This document shows, piece by piece, positions 1 through 11,955 of a DNA stretch of 55,574 bases. Where the stretch lies: positions 1 to 55,574 of the forward strand of contig RBZT01000715.1 in assembly GCA_003693705.1 (NCBI GenBank), in the 5' to 3' direction. A program made the position numbers and the translations under genes. The DNA comes from Polymyxa betae (Eukaryota > Endomyxa > Phytomyxea > Plasmodiophorida > Plasmodiophoridae). Position 1 is the stretch's first letter. Each line of letters starts with the position of its first letter. The notes under the pieces were generated by a model. The model had not been told where the DNA came from. It was given only the letters and a program-made list of their open reading frames with translations, and searched no databases.

Positions 1-152
1 GCGCAGTTTCCTAACTAAGCGTAGAAAGTAGCGCAGATTCATGACACGCTGCGCCATTATACTACTCATGGCTGCGCTGGAATGTTCCGTGGGGAGGCTA
101 TGACTGCGACGCACTTCTAAGGAAACTCCGTGACTGTGAAAAAGACACCCCA

Positions 153-830
153 TTAGTGCTGTAAGACCACGTCTGAAATTGTAGGGAGTTTACCGTGCCG
201 GGACTGCATCCTCCTTGTTTCCAGCCTGCTGTCTGGGGCGCAGTTCCTGGCATAAGGCTGGAATATGGAATAGAGCGTTTTGACTATAGACGACAATCGC
301 GTCAAACTGTCGATAAACAAATGGGACTTCTTTAAGCAAAGCGGCCCGATTTTTATTACGGCGCGTAAGCAAATCATTATGTCCCGGACACCATCCAGAA
401 TGTACCAGTACGGGTCGACAAAATTTTGGACGGCAAGATTTAGTCGATGGCTAGCACAACCGGCCAAATCGCATTGATAGTTTCGAGTTCAACTCTGATT
501 AATAGCGTAATTGTCTCCGATCATACAAACGATGTTAAAAAAGTCTTTGTCGTATCTCTTCAAAACCCCATAAATGATCTCTTGATGCGAATCAGCTGAC
601 AGGTTTTGGACATGGATTAATGGGGCGAACGACAGTAGAACATTATGAATCCACTCTCTTATATTGCTGCCAGGAAAAACTGTAAAAATGGCCAAGAAAT
701 GTGTTGAACTTTCTGTCCACCCATCAAAATCAATGGCGAAGCGGTTTCGGAGAATACTCTTGATCTGATCCTCCACAAATACAGTCAATTTGACAACATC
801 TTTCTGCAGGGTTTCAACACAGAAAACACA
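153..830 (-). pseudogene. hAT-family transposase remnant, one in-frame stop
   Basis: Reading on the minus strand, one frame gives FAIDFDGWTESSTHFLAIF, then MIGDNYAINQS, a TGA stop, and then AGCASHRLNLAVQNFV. These are the hallmark hAT motifs: the DGWT...HF segment, the GDN...N segment and the GCASHRLNLAV segment. They sit in the correct order and at about the usual spacing. The two halves are in the same frame and are separated only by the stop at about 479-481. The frame can be read upstream to about 830, but the zinc-finger N-terminus and the C-terminal dimerisation domain are missing, so this is a fragment. No terminal inverted repeats or target duplications could be seen. It is a decayed mobile element and is not expected to make active transposase. 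Confidence 0.75.
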
Positions 831-860
831 GATTAGAGGAGTCTAACGAACGTTCGGGCG

Positions 861-2054
861 CTATCTTTCTCGCATTAGTTTCAGAACAAAAGAAAATTTC
901 GCCTGATTGCATACGTGTCGAAGCAGTGAACCACAAAAACGATTTCTGGCTCGCTTAGGTCTTCTGTGAAACACAGAAAACAATGCTTTTCGTGTTCGCG
1001 CAAATATGTTATTATCATGAGCCCGAACGATAGAATGAGCAGAAACTATTGCATAGACTTGGCCGTCACTGTTTCGATAGATAAAAGGACCAATGCAGGT
1101 TTGCACACCGGAAGGGCCAACGCATCGAACGCCCGGAAAAACGTTCGGGTGGGTCTGTTGAGGACCGCGATTATCACAGTGAGGAGGTGGTGCCATGAGA
1201 CCCTCAAGTACCGGGTGCATAGCAAAACCGATAGGATGGAACCTTATGCAGGACTGCGGAACCTCCGAAAGCCCGAGGCAGCGAAGAACTTAAAATTGCA
1301 GCCTGAAGAGAGGCTTCCGTAGGATATCCTACTAAAAGAATGGCAGTTCCTTTACTAGACTCGAGATTAACAAAAGATATTGCAGTCCGAAAAGTAGACT
1401 CGGCACTTCGATTGGCGTCGTCTGGAAACTGGACATTGCTAGCCGGCTGGTGATTAATACTCCTAGCGATAATCTTGCCAGTTGATGCTAATTCGACATT
1501 GACAATTCCGGTGACTATTGCATAGGGGATGAGGCAGGCCGCCCACTGAGTCATATGTCATTTGGTCGATCTCTTCGAACTGACTATAATGGATGAGAAG
1601 CCAAGGCGGATGGGCACCGGCGTACATCATTTGCGGAAGGACCGTCAACAAGGCGTAGTGCTCGGGGACGTCCAGCCGCTGGGCCAGGTTGAGATCAGGA
1701 AGAGGATCTGAAACGAAGTCGATGATATCCTCCATTTTATCGATTTCACAATTGGAAATTGGCAGGTTGTGACTGGAGGCAGGGCGCAGCCCGAAGTGAT
1801 TCGTTACCGGACTGCGCGCAGCCAACCCGATTGCTTTTTTAGCCAGACACTCAGGCCGAACTTTCACCACGGACTTCGTCGGTAAGGAGGTGACTGGTGC
1901 TCGAAGGTTGCCTGCCACGTATCCGACCGGCGCCGATGCTCATTTCATTGACATCGTGTTTACTGTCATTTCTCCCGAAATGTCGGCATTGCGATCTGCT
2001 GCTCCTGGAAGTGGTCGCCAAGGTCAACGAATTGGTGTGATATATTCTAAGCAC
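861..2054 (-). pseudogene. Frame-broken minus-strand coding remains, unknown (weak serine-protease-like motif)
   Basis: Three overlapping minus-strand ORFs (1918-1463, 1554-1204, 1220-861) lie in three different frames and follow one another as if they came from one protein. I do not recognise the protein. The last piece contains FIYRNSDGQVYAIVSAHSIV, which resembles the region around the catalytic histidine in trypsin-fold proteases (SAHxI). No matching Asp or Ser motif could be found, so that is only a hint. Introns could join some of the frames, but no convincing donor/acceptor pair restores all of them. It may be a pseudogene or a lineage-specific gene with introns I could not resolve. 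Confidence 0.25.
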
Positions 2055-2606
2055 CGTTTTCCGTTTGAATTGGGGGCTGCTCTGCTTACTATATCTGCGA
2101 ATAGCAATTGTTTGCTATAATAGGGCAGATATTAGGTTTTGGAGAGGTTTCGGGCTCACTCGGGGCCAGATGATTACATTTTCGGAATTTGTTAGGGTTT
2201 TAGGGCTTTGTTGAGTATGTATAGGATTAAATGAAGATTGAAATAGGGAATGATGGAAAATATAATGATAACACCGTAGAATCATGCAGATTAAATCAAG
2301 GGAGGTTGGATTGGATTGAATTGAATTTACTAGTTTGTTGATTTTGTCAACGGGCGGCGCGGTAAATCAAGGGAGGTGTTCAAATAGGTATATAGAATAT
2401 GACATAAAAAACGCAACGAAATGTATAAAAAGTCGAGAAAATCTGCAAGAGATTCTGCGTGAGCGCAGCCCGTTGGTTGGTCCCTAAGTCAATTAAAATC
2501 AATCAATCCTGAGTTGCACCCGGATGAAATTCATGCGTTTTGTGCTGTCTGACAAGCTGGACTGGTGCAGCCGCCAGATTCAGTTCTACCGATCCGATGT
2601 TTGCCC
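2055..2606. other. Gene-free stretch with short repeats
   Basis: No supported gene. It holds a telo-box-like motif (TTAGGGTTTTAGGG, about 2191-2205), a GGATTGGATTGAATTGAA simple-sequence run near 2307-2325, and the direct repeat listed separately. The final 100 bp is presumably the promoter of the globin-like gene. Confidence 0.4.
2292..2377. repeat. 15-bp direct repeat TAAATCAAGGGAGGT
   Basis: TAAATCAAGGGAGGT occurs exactly at 2292-2306 and again at 2363-2377, 71 bp apart start to start, in AT-rich intergenic DNA. It could be a footprint of an old insertion or a duplicated regulatory element. No protein link can be made. Confidence 0.55.
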
Positions 2607-3374
2607 ATGTCGATTTCACATGATGAGCTCAGCCAGATGGTCCAGGCCGCTCTCCTGGCCGAACACACTTTTCAGGTAGCCCTAGACGACAGACCTGTAA
2701 GACCCAGATGCGGTCGGGACTTGTCGCTGTTTTTGGCTCCTGATTCCAAGCTTACTCCCAAGATTCTGGAGATTTGGTCCAAGCGGTTGCTCCAGTTAAT
2801 GCCTGGATTCGAATCATTACTGCCGAGATACCAGAAAATGGGTTGGTTTCATTTTTTGGGCTTGTTTTACCAAAATTTGAGATATCTGAAAAATGTTTTG
2901 GTCGCAGAAATGTTTAAACTCTGAATCACTAAATTTCATGTTGTTGGACGGTTTGTCTCATTGAATAATGTTAGTAATGGTTTCGTTTTCTCACCGATCG
3001 TTTTAGAGCTGATGAACCAGAGATTTTTGAAATTGGTGCTGGCGATACTAGAAGACCGATCGTCTTCGGATCGCTTTTACATCAATAAGCTCACCAAGAA
3101 CGGGTATCTTCATCGCGCCTATGTCCGGCGAGAATGCATCGAGCCGTATGCCAAATCGCTGGCCTTCGCGATTAAGTATGTAGCCGGAGAGAGGTTTACA
3201 GCGGCTGACCAGGACGCATTGTCACGTGCCGTTTCGTTCTACATGTATTATTTGATCGAAGGGACGAAAATGGGGCGATTCGTTCTGTATGGACTCGAAG
3301 CAGAGGACGATATCAGGTCGTCTGATACGAAATGGCCAGAATGCGGGTTTAATCGCAGATCCCATGTTCACTAA
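2607..3374 (+). CDS. Globin-like protein (two exons)
   Basis: Exons 2607-2841 and 3007-3374 join in frame (intron GT at 2842, TTTTAG at 3006) to give 200 residues. Globin features in order: an N-terminal helix with LTPKILEIWSKRLLQLMPGF, where the W sits as in helix A; a central helix FLKLVLAILED; a candidate proximal histidine at about residue 114 in NGYLHRAYVRR, followed by the expected one-turn spacing to YV; and a final helix with AVSFYMYYLIEGTKMG. Length and helix order fit a single-domain globin with short extensions. It would bind haem and probably O2 or NO in the cytosol. No distal His/Gln could be assigned with confidence. The start is the first ATG that precedes the conserved part; upstream in-frame sequence has no other ATG. 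Confidence 0.6.
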
Positions 3375-3986
3375 GAGATTTCAACCTGACTTCCTTTGTA
3401 TCTGTATAATGAATACATGCTGAACAATTCTCAATAGCTCTCTCAAAGCACCCGAGAGCTCGTTAATGCTCCCTGGCATTGCTGTTTTAACTTCAAGTTT
3501 TTGGTCGGTGCGCTCAAGCGCTCCGATCGCCTTTGAGTCGCACTATCTCTAAATTGGTTGTTTTATGATCGTAAGCCCACCGATCAAAGTATATGCCGAT
3601 ATTATTGCTGCAAATGGGTACTTTTTCAAAATTCCTCTAAGCATTCTGTGACTCAAAATGCCATAGTTGGCGTTAGTCAAGCACAAGCATGTCGTCAGCC
3701 ACGACTTATTGGACCCGGTTTTAAGAAATGCAAGATTAGAATTGCCTTCGAGAAAGAGTTGATAAACCAACGGCGAAAAATAAATTGAGAATCAATTTAG
3801 GCAAAATGAGCTCAAACTTTCCTAGCTGCGCAATCAATATGAAATTTATTCAAACTTTCCAATCATGAAATCGTTGCTCATGAGATCAATTATTGTTTGG
3901 CGACATTTCCACTGCTCAAATTCGGGAGCCAATTTCTGAGAATTCTGGAAGAAGGAGGTCCATTTTCTACGCAAGTTTCGCTGTCG
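3375..3986. other. Intergenic; weak minus-strand small ORF
   Basis: No firm gene. The minus strand (3770-3549) can encode a small protein ending MLRGILKKYPFAAIISAYTL followed by a short hydrophobic tail. A possible branch-point-like CTTGACTAAC precedes an AG. It vaguely resembles the N-terminal helix of small mitochondrial membrane proteins, but the support is too thin to call it. Confidence 0.2.
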
Positions 3987-5692
3987 ATGTCGTCGGCCAC
4001 GACTTTATCGTCATTAACGGCTTTGGATTGCGTCGACCGGCTTCGAGCGCTGCTGTCAGAGGCGCTGCCTGAAGATTTGGCATGGATGCACTCGATGTCG
4101 GCTGCTGGGGCCAGAATGGACCAGTCACTGGACGATTCTCGCCAGATCATATCACATCTGAAGAAGATTCTTGCTTTTAAAAAAGAGCAGCGCCCAGATA
4201 GAGCTGCTGGACTTAGAGCAGAACGAGCAAAAGTCGTAAAATCTCAATTGAATGCAAACTTTGCTGTTGTTTTTTTCTCATTTTTGCACTATTCTTGAGG
4301 AAGTTTTCTCTAAAAGCTGTGTATTAGCTTGAGCGCCAATTTCGTGAAATCAAAGAGACGATCGGCTGTTCTATCAAGAAATTCCAGAGCGTTGTCGATA
4401 AGGAAGCGCTGGTCGATCAGCGTTATCTTCCCACTACGCTTAGCTCCATCAAGAAGATCTGTGAAAAAATCGGCGGTCTCAGCTGCGATATAGACCAGTC
4501 TTCAGCGACACAGAATCGCAACGAACCTCGTTGCTTCACTATCGTCATCGGATCGGAAGGCGAGACGGCTTGCTTTGCGCTCGGTGCTGCTCATTGTTTT
4601 CGAGAGATCTCTGCTCATTGATTGTTTAGAGGCGGTTATCAGCACTGACCCTAACACAAACGTCATTACTGTCGAATCGGTCTCGACCACTTTCCAGTTT
4701 GGAGAAGACGAATGGTCAAGTGAACAGGTCCCTGCATTGAGACTTTGTCTCTTCGAAATTTTCAAACCGGTATCTAGTGCTTATTGCTTTTGTAGGTCGA
4801 TGAGGATATTCGATCGATTTTTGAGAAATACGATGCCGCGAAATTTCAGGAGAAACTTCGTAATCTGGTGAATCTGGAGAACTTGATTAACAATGCGCCC
4901 GAACCAACTGACTTTCTGTCTATTCGTGATCGAATTCGATCTGCGTTTGGTGACAACGCCATCGACTTTTTCGAAGGACCCGGCATCCGTTTCGCTCACA
5001 TCCCTGCCAATCTGATCACGAACGAACCTCCCTGCAGTTACGCGCTGCGATTCGTGAACGCCTCCGTCGTTGATAACCAGACGAGATACCATTTCAAAAT
5101 CGAGCCGGAATTACCGATGCTGTATTCCACCGCTGCTGGTCTTTACGGCTATGAATTGAAATCCTCGGAAGCGTCGTCGGGCAAATTTCCATCCCTCGCA
5201 AGTCTTATTCTCGGTCGAAACGTACGAGATAGGGTTTTTTTCTCGTTTCAGAAACAGCATATATCGTCACGGTTGTCCAGCGAGCTGCTCTCAGGGCGTG
5301 GGATTTATATCTCTGATTTGATGTTTGGCGAAGAGTGTTTTGAGCGTCTGAAAGTTCTCGTTCCGATTCTGCGAAGGCATGCGTTGTTCAATTCCCTGTT
5401 CAAGTCGTGTTTCTTTAACGAGGACAAGCTCGAACTCCAAAGACTGCATTCTTCTCCGATTCTGCTCGAAGTGAAAGAAGCCAATTCGGAACGGGGATGG
5501 ATGAGAGTTTCATCACAGAAGCCGGGCTATCTGGATCTGGACTTCGTCGTGGCTCTGGATCAATCCGGTCAAATTTCTGTTAATTTCTCAAACAGAGATG
5601 AGCGTCTGTCTGCAGATAAAGCTGCCGCGATTCTCTCCACATCGCTTTCTATTCCTGTGCTGGCATATTTCATTTATTTGGGAGAAAGATAA
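3987..5692 (+). CDS. MED1: Mediator complex subunit 1-like protein
   Basis: Four exons (3987-4232, 4328-4543, 4605-4727, 4796-5692), all with phase-0 junctions, give about 493 residues. The N-terminus is helical and ends in LSSIKKICEKIGGLSCDID. It is followed by a beta segment RCFTI/RSLLIDCLEAVISTDPN, then VITVESVSTTFQF, then a helix EDIRSIFEKYDAAKFQEKLRNLVNLENL. This order (helix, an IDI-like strand, a V-sV-v strand, then a D..l...L...d...F...L..L..l helix) is the signature of the Mediator subunit Med1 N-terminal domain. Mediator links transcription factors to RNA polymerase II in the nucleus. The C-terminal 250 residues are not recognised and there are no LxxLL nuclear-receptor boxes of the metazoan type. 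The name is tentative because the family is poorly conserved. Confidence 0.45.
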
Positions 5693-5919
5693 GATAAACT
5701 CATCCTGATGATTTCCTGTGACTGTTCGCTGTCATCGCGCAATTCATTTTCCGTAGGGAGTTTGGCACTCCAGCACTGCGCAGTTTCTGTTCTCGAGCAG
5801 AGCGCACTTTTGTAATCTCGCGCAGATTACGTTGATTGCAGTGTCGCATTTTCTGTATATTCACTGCCTGCCTGCTCGAATCCTGGTCAGTAGTCACTCG
5901 ATTCACTCGACGACAGCCG

Positions 5920-8900
5920 ATGTCGGACCCGACGTTGGACTTTGATGTCCTGTCGATGCTCGCCAAAAACCCCGATGCAATTGCTGCTTCTGCACCGGTT
6001 TCCTTCGCACCGCCGGGTCCGGCAAATGTCAAGCACGAGGAAGTCGAGGGCCAAGGGCAGCAGAACCTTGATGATTCTGCCCTTGCCGTTATTGACCAAT
6101 GGACCGAAAAATCGGAGAAAGAAGAAGCGATGGATCAATGGACAGCGCTGAATGCCACCATGCCGTCTCCACAACAGGTCTATTTAAACATGAAATCTTC
6201 GGTTTAAGTTAATATGTCTGTTAAGGCATCAATGAATGTTATATTCTATGTATTTTGGGACTTTGAGACGAAATTCTAATTCTTTGAACTGGCTCTCTCT
6301 ACTACAAGTTTGTTTTCATATTTCAGGTTAGCTTTTAGCATTATCCATAGTTTTAGGTATTCTAGAATTTATCCACATTTTCCTTAGATTCATTTTAGGA
6401 AGCGAATTCAGAGACGGTGACAGATTTCGATTCAGCCATGGATGCGGTTGAGAAATGGACTCAAGAAGAAGAGGATGATGCCGATGATCAAGACACGACA
6501 ACGCCTTCACCACGAAGCGAAGAAGGCTCTGAATTGAGTGTCCCAACAGTAGCTACAATGGTTACTCTGGCAACCGCTAATCCTGAGCCAGAAAAACAGG
6601 CTCAGGTATGTCATGCTTTGGGATCGGTTCCCGTTTGCCCTGTTTGCGTTCAGTTGATAACAAGTTTTGTAGGAAATTGAGCGGCTAAGAAGCGCTCTTG
6701 TACAGGCTCAGCAAGAGATTGAAGCGCTTGAAACTTCAACAAATCTATACAGGTCTTAGATTCCTCTCGATTGTTTCTGTTGGCCTTTCAGCTTATCGAC
6801 GCTATAGAATGCAACTGAAACAAGCGAAGGAAATGCAAAGGGTCAGATCGCTTGAAGTAGAGCAGGTTAAATGCACCAATGATCAAGCGTTAGAGCAGGC
6901 TTTACAGGTCCAGGCTCAGTTGCAAACTGTGAGAAATTTTTATCTTTTAGTGCTTTTATCCAGGTTTCTATTACCTATCGTTTTCTTTAACTAATCGCAC
7001 GTTGTATCTAGGCGCTGTCGACTGCTCAAGACAATCTTATCCAATTGAAAGCTATTGTCGATACGAGAGAGCAAGAGCTTATTGTAATGCTTTTTCCATG
7101 TTTAAATTGGCCTTTTTTCATTCAAATTGGTAGAAACTGAAGCTTGACAATCACGAATATCCAAGCAAAATCTTGAAACTGCAGGTTTGCTTACTCGCTG
7201 TTTCGCCGTCCGTAAACCTGATTGCTTCACAGACCGAACTTGAAACCGAAAGGGCAAAGTTCAAGACTCTTGTGGATAGGTTTAATTCCGTTAAAGAACT
7301 GGTGCGTTTAACGGTTCTTTTTTCAATGTTCCCCTCTTTTTCTGTCGTAATCTGATTAATCATGAATGCATCTTAATGTTCACGTTAGGAGCTACATAGA
7401 CAGAAGCAAAAAATTTTGGCTGTTTCGGCCCAGCAAAAAGATGTCTTCGATCGGCTTCATAGTAAATATACAGAAACGATTCAGATCGCCAAATCGCATG
7501 CTGAGCAAATTGCTCAATTGCAACAGCAGCTTGCTGCTAAAGATAAGGAAATTGGAAAGGTCCATGCTCTCTTCAATCAAGCCAGGCAAGAAATCGCAAA
7601 TGAGAGGGCCAAATTCCTACAGCTCAAATCGTCTTATGATAACCTCAAGGTAAACTTCGTTGTTTTGCAAGCTTCTGCTTTATGGCGCCTTCACTTCTGT
7701 CCAATGTCATTAAATATGTCGATAGTCCGATTTCGACAAAGAATGTGCAAATAAGCAAGCTGTAATCAGCGAGATCGAGCAAAAGCTGCAGAGCACAGAA
7801 TCGGAAGTGAGGTCCATGAAGGAAAGAGAGCAAGAGTTGCAGAAAATGCAATGCTATTTCGACTGTGCGCATAACAACGAGCCTGAGGTTTTTGTAGAGA
7901 GCGTTTTATTTTCGAACTGCTCATGACGGGTTCAGATTGGTGACGATATTCGAGTGCTAACACAAGATTGTGGTGACGTAACATCTTACCAATGGTTTCG
8001 TGCCGCTTCTGTTGGCTCTGTTTATCAAAGTTAGTGAACTGATCTATTTTTTGCAGAATTTTGAGCTATGTTTTTCTGTAGTGATCGAAGATCAGAATCG
8101 GGAAGTGTATACAGCAACAGCCGATGATCTTGGTCGTGTTCTAAAGTTGACTTTGGCAAATTCAGCTGGTCTAAGCATCTCCGCTGAGATTGGTCCCATT
8201 GCTCTGCCTGCCGAAATGGCACCAAAGATCCATGAATACCTTCTGTTCAAGAAGGAGATCGAGTTTGCTGTCAAAGGTTCCACGTCAGCATCCAAAAACG
8301 TATTTCAGACCAACTGTGTTAATTCGTCGAACTAATTAGTGTCAACCAGGGTCGAACCATTCTTCTTACAAAAGATAAGGCGAAACTTCGTGAGGGAAAG
8401 GCAACTCTAGTCAAGGAGCAGTATGGCCCGAATGTTTCCGTCGCTCTAGATCCTGCTGATGACACGAAGTAAGCAAGTTCGAAGCTTATGCGTCATATCA
8501 ACAATATTGCAGATTTACGCTCAAGCTCGGTACCAGTCCTGTTCAGTATGAGTTATTCGCAAATTCTGCTTCTGTCAGGAACATGATCGCGCTGGTTGTT
8601 CGTGGAATCAATTACATCGTCACCACAAAACAGCCTTATAAAGAGAAGGAGCCCAACGTCGGCTTCATACAATACCTTCTTAGCGTTATGTCCCAAAGGT
8701 AATTTGATTTGTCCATCTGTGTCATTTCTGATGATGCAAATAACCAGGACCGCTGAGACAAACTTCGTTGGTCACAAAAGCAGATTGAGCCAGATGGGTT
8801 CATTCTCACAGAAGTTCCCCTCCCATCAGGGTCGATCAAATCTGACGGAACATCCATCAATCTCTAGGCATGCCTCCACTGAATTCAGGGGTCCGCAAGA

Positions 8901-9476
8901 TGCTCCTAGCTCACGGTCGATGTCCCTTAGACCCACTAATGAGGAAGAACAAATCGAATATGACGCTGATGGGTATTTCCGATTTCGTTTGGCTTCCGAT
9001 ATCTGTGTTATTTTCGTATTCTACTGTTGCATATTTTTAAGTTCCAGCGTTCATCAACGTTTGCTGTTTTAGGTACATTATCAGAAGAGATATTGATGAG
9101 AAAGCTGTTGGAGGCAAAGTGGGAAATGAACTTGAGGACGAAGACCAACAAGGCCCATCAATCCCGCCCATTGTGATAAAGCCTAAAAACGAAGCTGTAA
9201 TATCTATTTTTTCTTGAGATTATGCCATTGCGTTAGTTTGAGTCTACACCGATTATTCCGCATGGCAGAGCAAGCTATTTAATTAGATTTCAGGTTGAAT
9301 CAACACCCGAGGAACTCTCTAGGGCGGCTTTAAAATTCGACAAGCCTCCGACAGCATCTACATCTAAACCAAAGCCGGCTATCTCCGAAGATAAGCCCAA
9401 AAAGAAGAAAAAGAAAGAGAAACCGGATGAACCTACAATAGAGATTTCAGCATCATCATCCCCAGTGACAACATGA
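5920..9476 (+). CDS. AIR9-like coiled-coil protein (A9 domain plus C-terminal PH-like domain)
   Basis: A gene of many small exons (about 12-15). The start is ATG 5920 (MSDPTLDFDVLSMLAKNPDA) and the stop is TGA 9474-9476. The first exons, 5920-6177 and from 6399, encode an acidic low-complexity region. They are followed by a long coiled coil (EIERLRSALVQAQQEIEALE; later HAEQIAQLQQQLAAKDKEIG) cut by introns of about 40-100 bp. From about 7930 comes an Ig-like A9 module: TSYQWFRA, then YTATADDLGRVLKLTLAN. After it comes a domain with KDKAKLREGKATLVKEQYGP and SVRNMIALVVRGINY. The order matches the C-terminus of AIR9 (auxin-induced-in-root-cultures 9), a microtubule-associated family of plants and of flagellated protists such as trypanosomes. 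Unlike plant AIR9, no LRRs and only one A9 copy are seen. The tail is lysine-rich and then serine-rich. A cytoskeletal or flagellar role is inferred. Confidence 0.6.
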
Positions 9477-9695
9477 TTTACCAATGAATGTTGTATCTAA
9501 TATTCTCATTCATACCCTCTGCATTTAATAATTCCACAAATGAATTTCCTAATATATCTGCAACAGATTTGATTTAAAGGTGTCATACTTCATTTGCCGT
9601 GTCGATTGTAATAACCTCCGACTGTGAACATTCTGCGTTGTTCAGACAATTTTGTACATGACGGCAAAGAAAGCGCAAGCTGTAGATATTAGAAT

Positions 9696-11285
9696 TCAGG
9701 CAGAATGGTGAATACCCGCATAATTCCGGGTCTTGCCATGGAATGAACTTCTCTTGCCAGCAAGCCGCCTTTGTAGGCGTGGCAGAAAATCATAGAATGA
9801 GTAACAGTCAGACAAATATGGCAAATACGTATCAGACTGTGAAAAAACAGCACCGCTCCCTGCAAGATGTATTCCTGATGGCATTCGAATTTTTAACCCA
9901 GAGGAGAAGGTGTTCTTCGGTTTGATGACCATATTACGAACGCATGTATGAACATTTCTTTGTAACTCATTCAAAATACACAGATTTGGCATGGATGCCT
10001 TTGCTGCAGAACAGAACGCCAGAATATCCACGAATTCATCAACAAGTATTCCATTGGAGCAGTCTCTTAGAACGAAAAGCTTATCATAAAATACCCTTCT
10101 CTTGCAATCACGTAAAACGTAAAGCATGCTAAGGATCAAATTGAGATACGACTTGATCACGATGGCGGCCTTAGGATAAGCGGCACAGTTAAATGCCACC
10201 ATCTTGAAAGATAGCAAGAATGCCGAGATTAGCTTCTCCAACGAAACATCGGGACAAAATAGCAACGCCTTGATTACATCTGAATGGAATACTCTCGATG
10301 CTGCAGATTCTTGAGCAGCTACCAGAACAGAACAGCATTGATGAAATAGATGCAAGGTGAACAGATTCGCCTTTCGAGGGGTATTTAAGATCAAGAGTGC
10401 AATTGGCGTTCTCAAATGAACTCGCTCAAGTAGTCTTGCAGTCTGTTCGATGGGTATCCAATCAGGACACTCTTCTCCATTCCACTGACCTGTAGCAATC
10501 TAAGTCAAAAAGCCACAAGAAGTAATGAAACCAAGATGAAACTGAGCCAAGACAAAATGTGTGAGAAGTGAATAGAAAACGGTAGCTGGTCGTGTAGTAC
10601 CTGACAGTGCCGGCAATGGACATTCGGCAGAATTGATGATGACAATCAATCTTTGCGGGTGTAGCCTTGTATGAATAAATGAGAAACATTCCAGGAAATC
10701 ATTCTCGTCCAATTTATGTGCGATTTTTTCTTGGATATCAATTCGTTCTATACCTCCTACTCTGACTTCTCTGGAATTCTGTGATAAAGTTACAATTGCA
10801 ACATGACTTTTGAGGTTTCCCAAATCGGGGATTTCATTGAAATCGCCATCGGGCGAGAACACGAAGATGCACCAAATTATGCCCTCAGCAATCGGTTTTG
10901 GTGGACAGTCCACAGGGAAGTGATGGTCTTTGAACATCACCTTCAAACGAGCATTCTCCATTTTTGCTCCCGATTCTTTTGCCAGTTCCAAACAAGACTG
11001 TGGCAACCACCCAATCTCGTCAGTACGGCAGTTCTTCACGAATACCCAATCCTTCTTCTCAGGGCATACCGCAGACACAAGTTCGCCCAAGCCGATTCTG
11101 AAACGCTCTGATTTGATGTCAAATAGCGTCCTGCAGAGCCAGCGTTCACTGCTGGAATCATTCTGAGGCTGGCTCTGCGACTTGGATTCGTGTCTCCGGA
11201 ACGACACCAGGACCCATGAGGCAGCCACAACGAATAGAATGACGACGTATGGATCAGGAGACAGCAGCTGCCATTGCGAGATCAT
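9696..11285 (-). CDS. Membrane-anchored SH3-domain protein, otherwise unknown
   Basis: The start is ATG 11283-11285. Residues ~14-29 form a transmembrane segment (VVILFVVAASWVLVSF). Residues ~50-100 look like an SH3 domain: RTLFDIKSERFRIGLGELVS, then KDWVFVKN, then DEIGWLPQSCLE, i.e. the ALYDY-, W- and GWxP-like motifs of the fold. A donor at CTGTCAG and the acceptor GCTACAG near 10490 join the first exon in frame to the next, giving LSGQWNGEECPDWIPIEQ and then RTPIALLILNTPRK. A second small intron near 9780-9830 is possible. The 350-residue C-terminal part (LIVIINSAECPLPALSG ... HQCCSVLVAAQESAASRVF) is not recognised. Its alternating strand and helix pattern recalls a caspase/CHAT-like fold, but that is only an impression. 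It probably acts at a membrane with the SH3 domain in the cytosol. Confidence 0.55.
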
Positions 11286-11955
11286 GAAGCTATGAAGCCA
11301 ACCAGAAACGAAGGACGACTGAAGAGGTCGCGCCGACTCATCGCTTTCACTTCATTTGAATGAGCACAAAGGAGCTCGTATATCGTCGTCTGTCGAGAGC
11401 GCGTTCGATATTGACAAGAGGAGTCTGTAGCAGGATCCTCATGATAGTTCGTTTAATGCCAGACCCCGTTTGTAAAATAATATAACTCGGCTTCGCGGTG
11501 ATATAACCGGCCCGAGGGTATTAATTCTGTTGGTATTGCAGGAAAAACAGAACCCATCCAAAGATATTGCTGTAATCTCTATGCCAATTCCTCCATTTGT
11601 TCAACCACCCAACATCATCAGTCTCCGCATCATCAAGCGAAATTGAAAATCATACTCCAAATATGGTTGACTGACGGCAAACGGATCACTGTTAAAAAAG
11701 TCAAAAACGACGAAAAATGCGTGGCGCAAAAAGAGTGCAGTCGGCATGATTAGCGTACTTTAAAGTGATAAAATCAGGGTTTGTGCGTTCGGGGCCACTA
11801 GCGCGGCCTCAAATTCAAAAATAAATTTTTAATTTGAGGCAAGTTTTCGGTTCAAGACTGCCATCATTAAAACACTGTGTTTTTCCAGCAAACGCTTTCG
11901 AGTCACGACGACTCTCTCTTATTTATTATTTGTCTTAGTTGATGAATGATTTAAA
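11286..11955. other. Intergenic, convergent-free gap between two minus-strand genes
   Basis: AT-rich with no supported ORF. It holds the 5' region of the SH3-domain gene (right at 11286) and the 3' end of the CLASP-like gene. I see a palindrome-like AAATTTTTAATTT run near 11818-11835 and nothing else. Confidence 0.4.

Noticed and set aside
5214-5251. Intron-like GT...TTTCAG segment inside the MED1-like last exon
   Set aside because: Removing its 38 bp shifts the frame to an early stop, whereas reading through keeps 440 bp of open frame.
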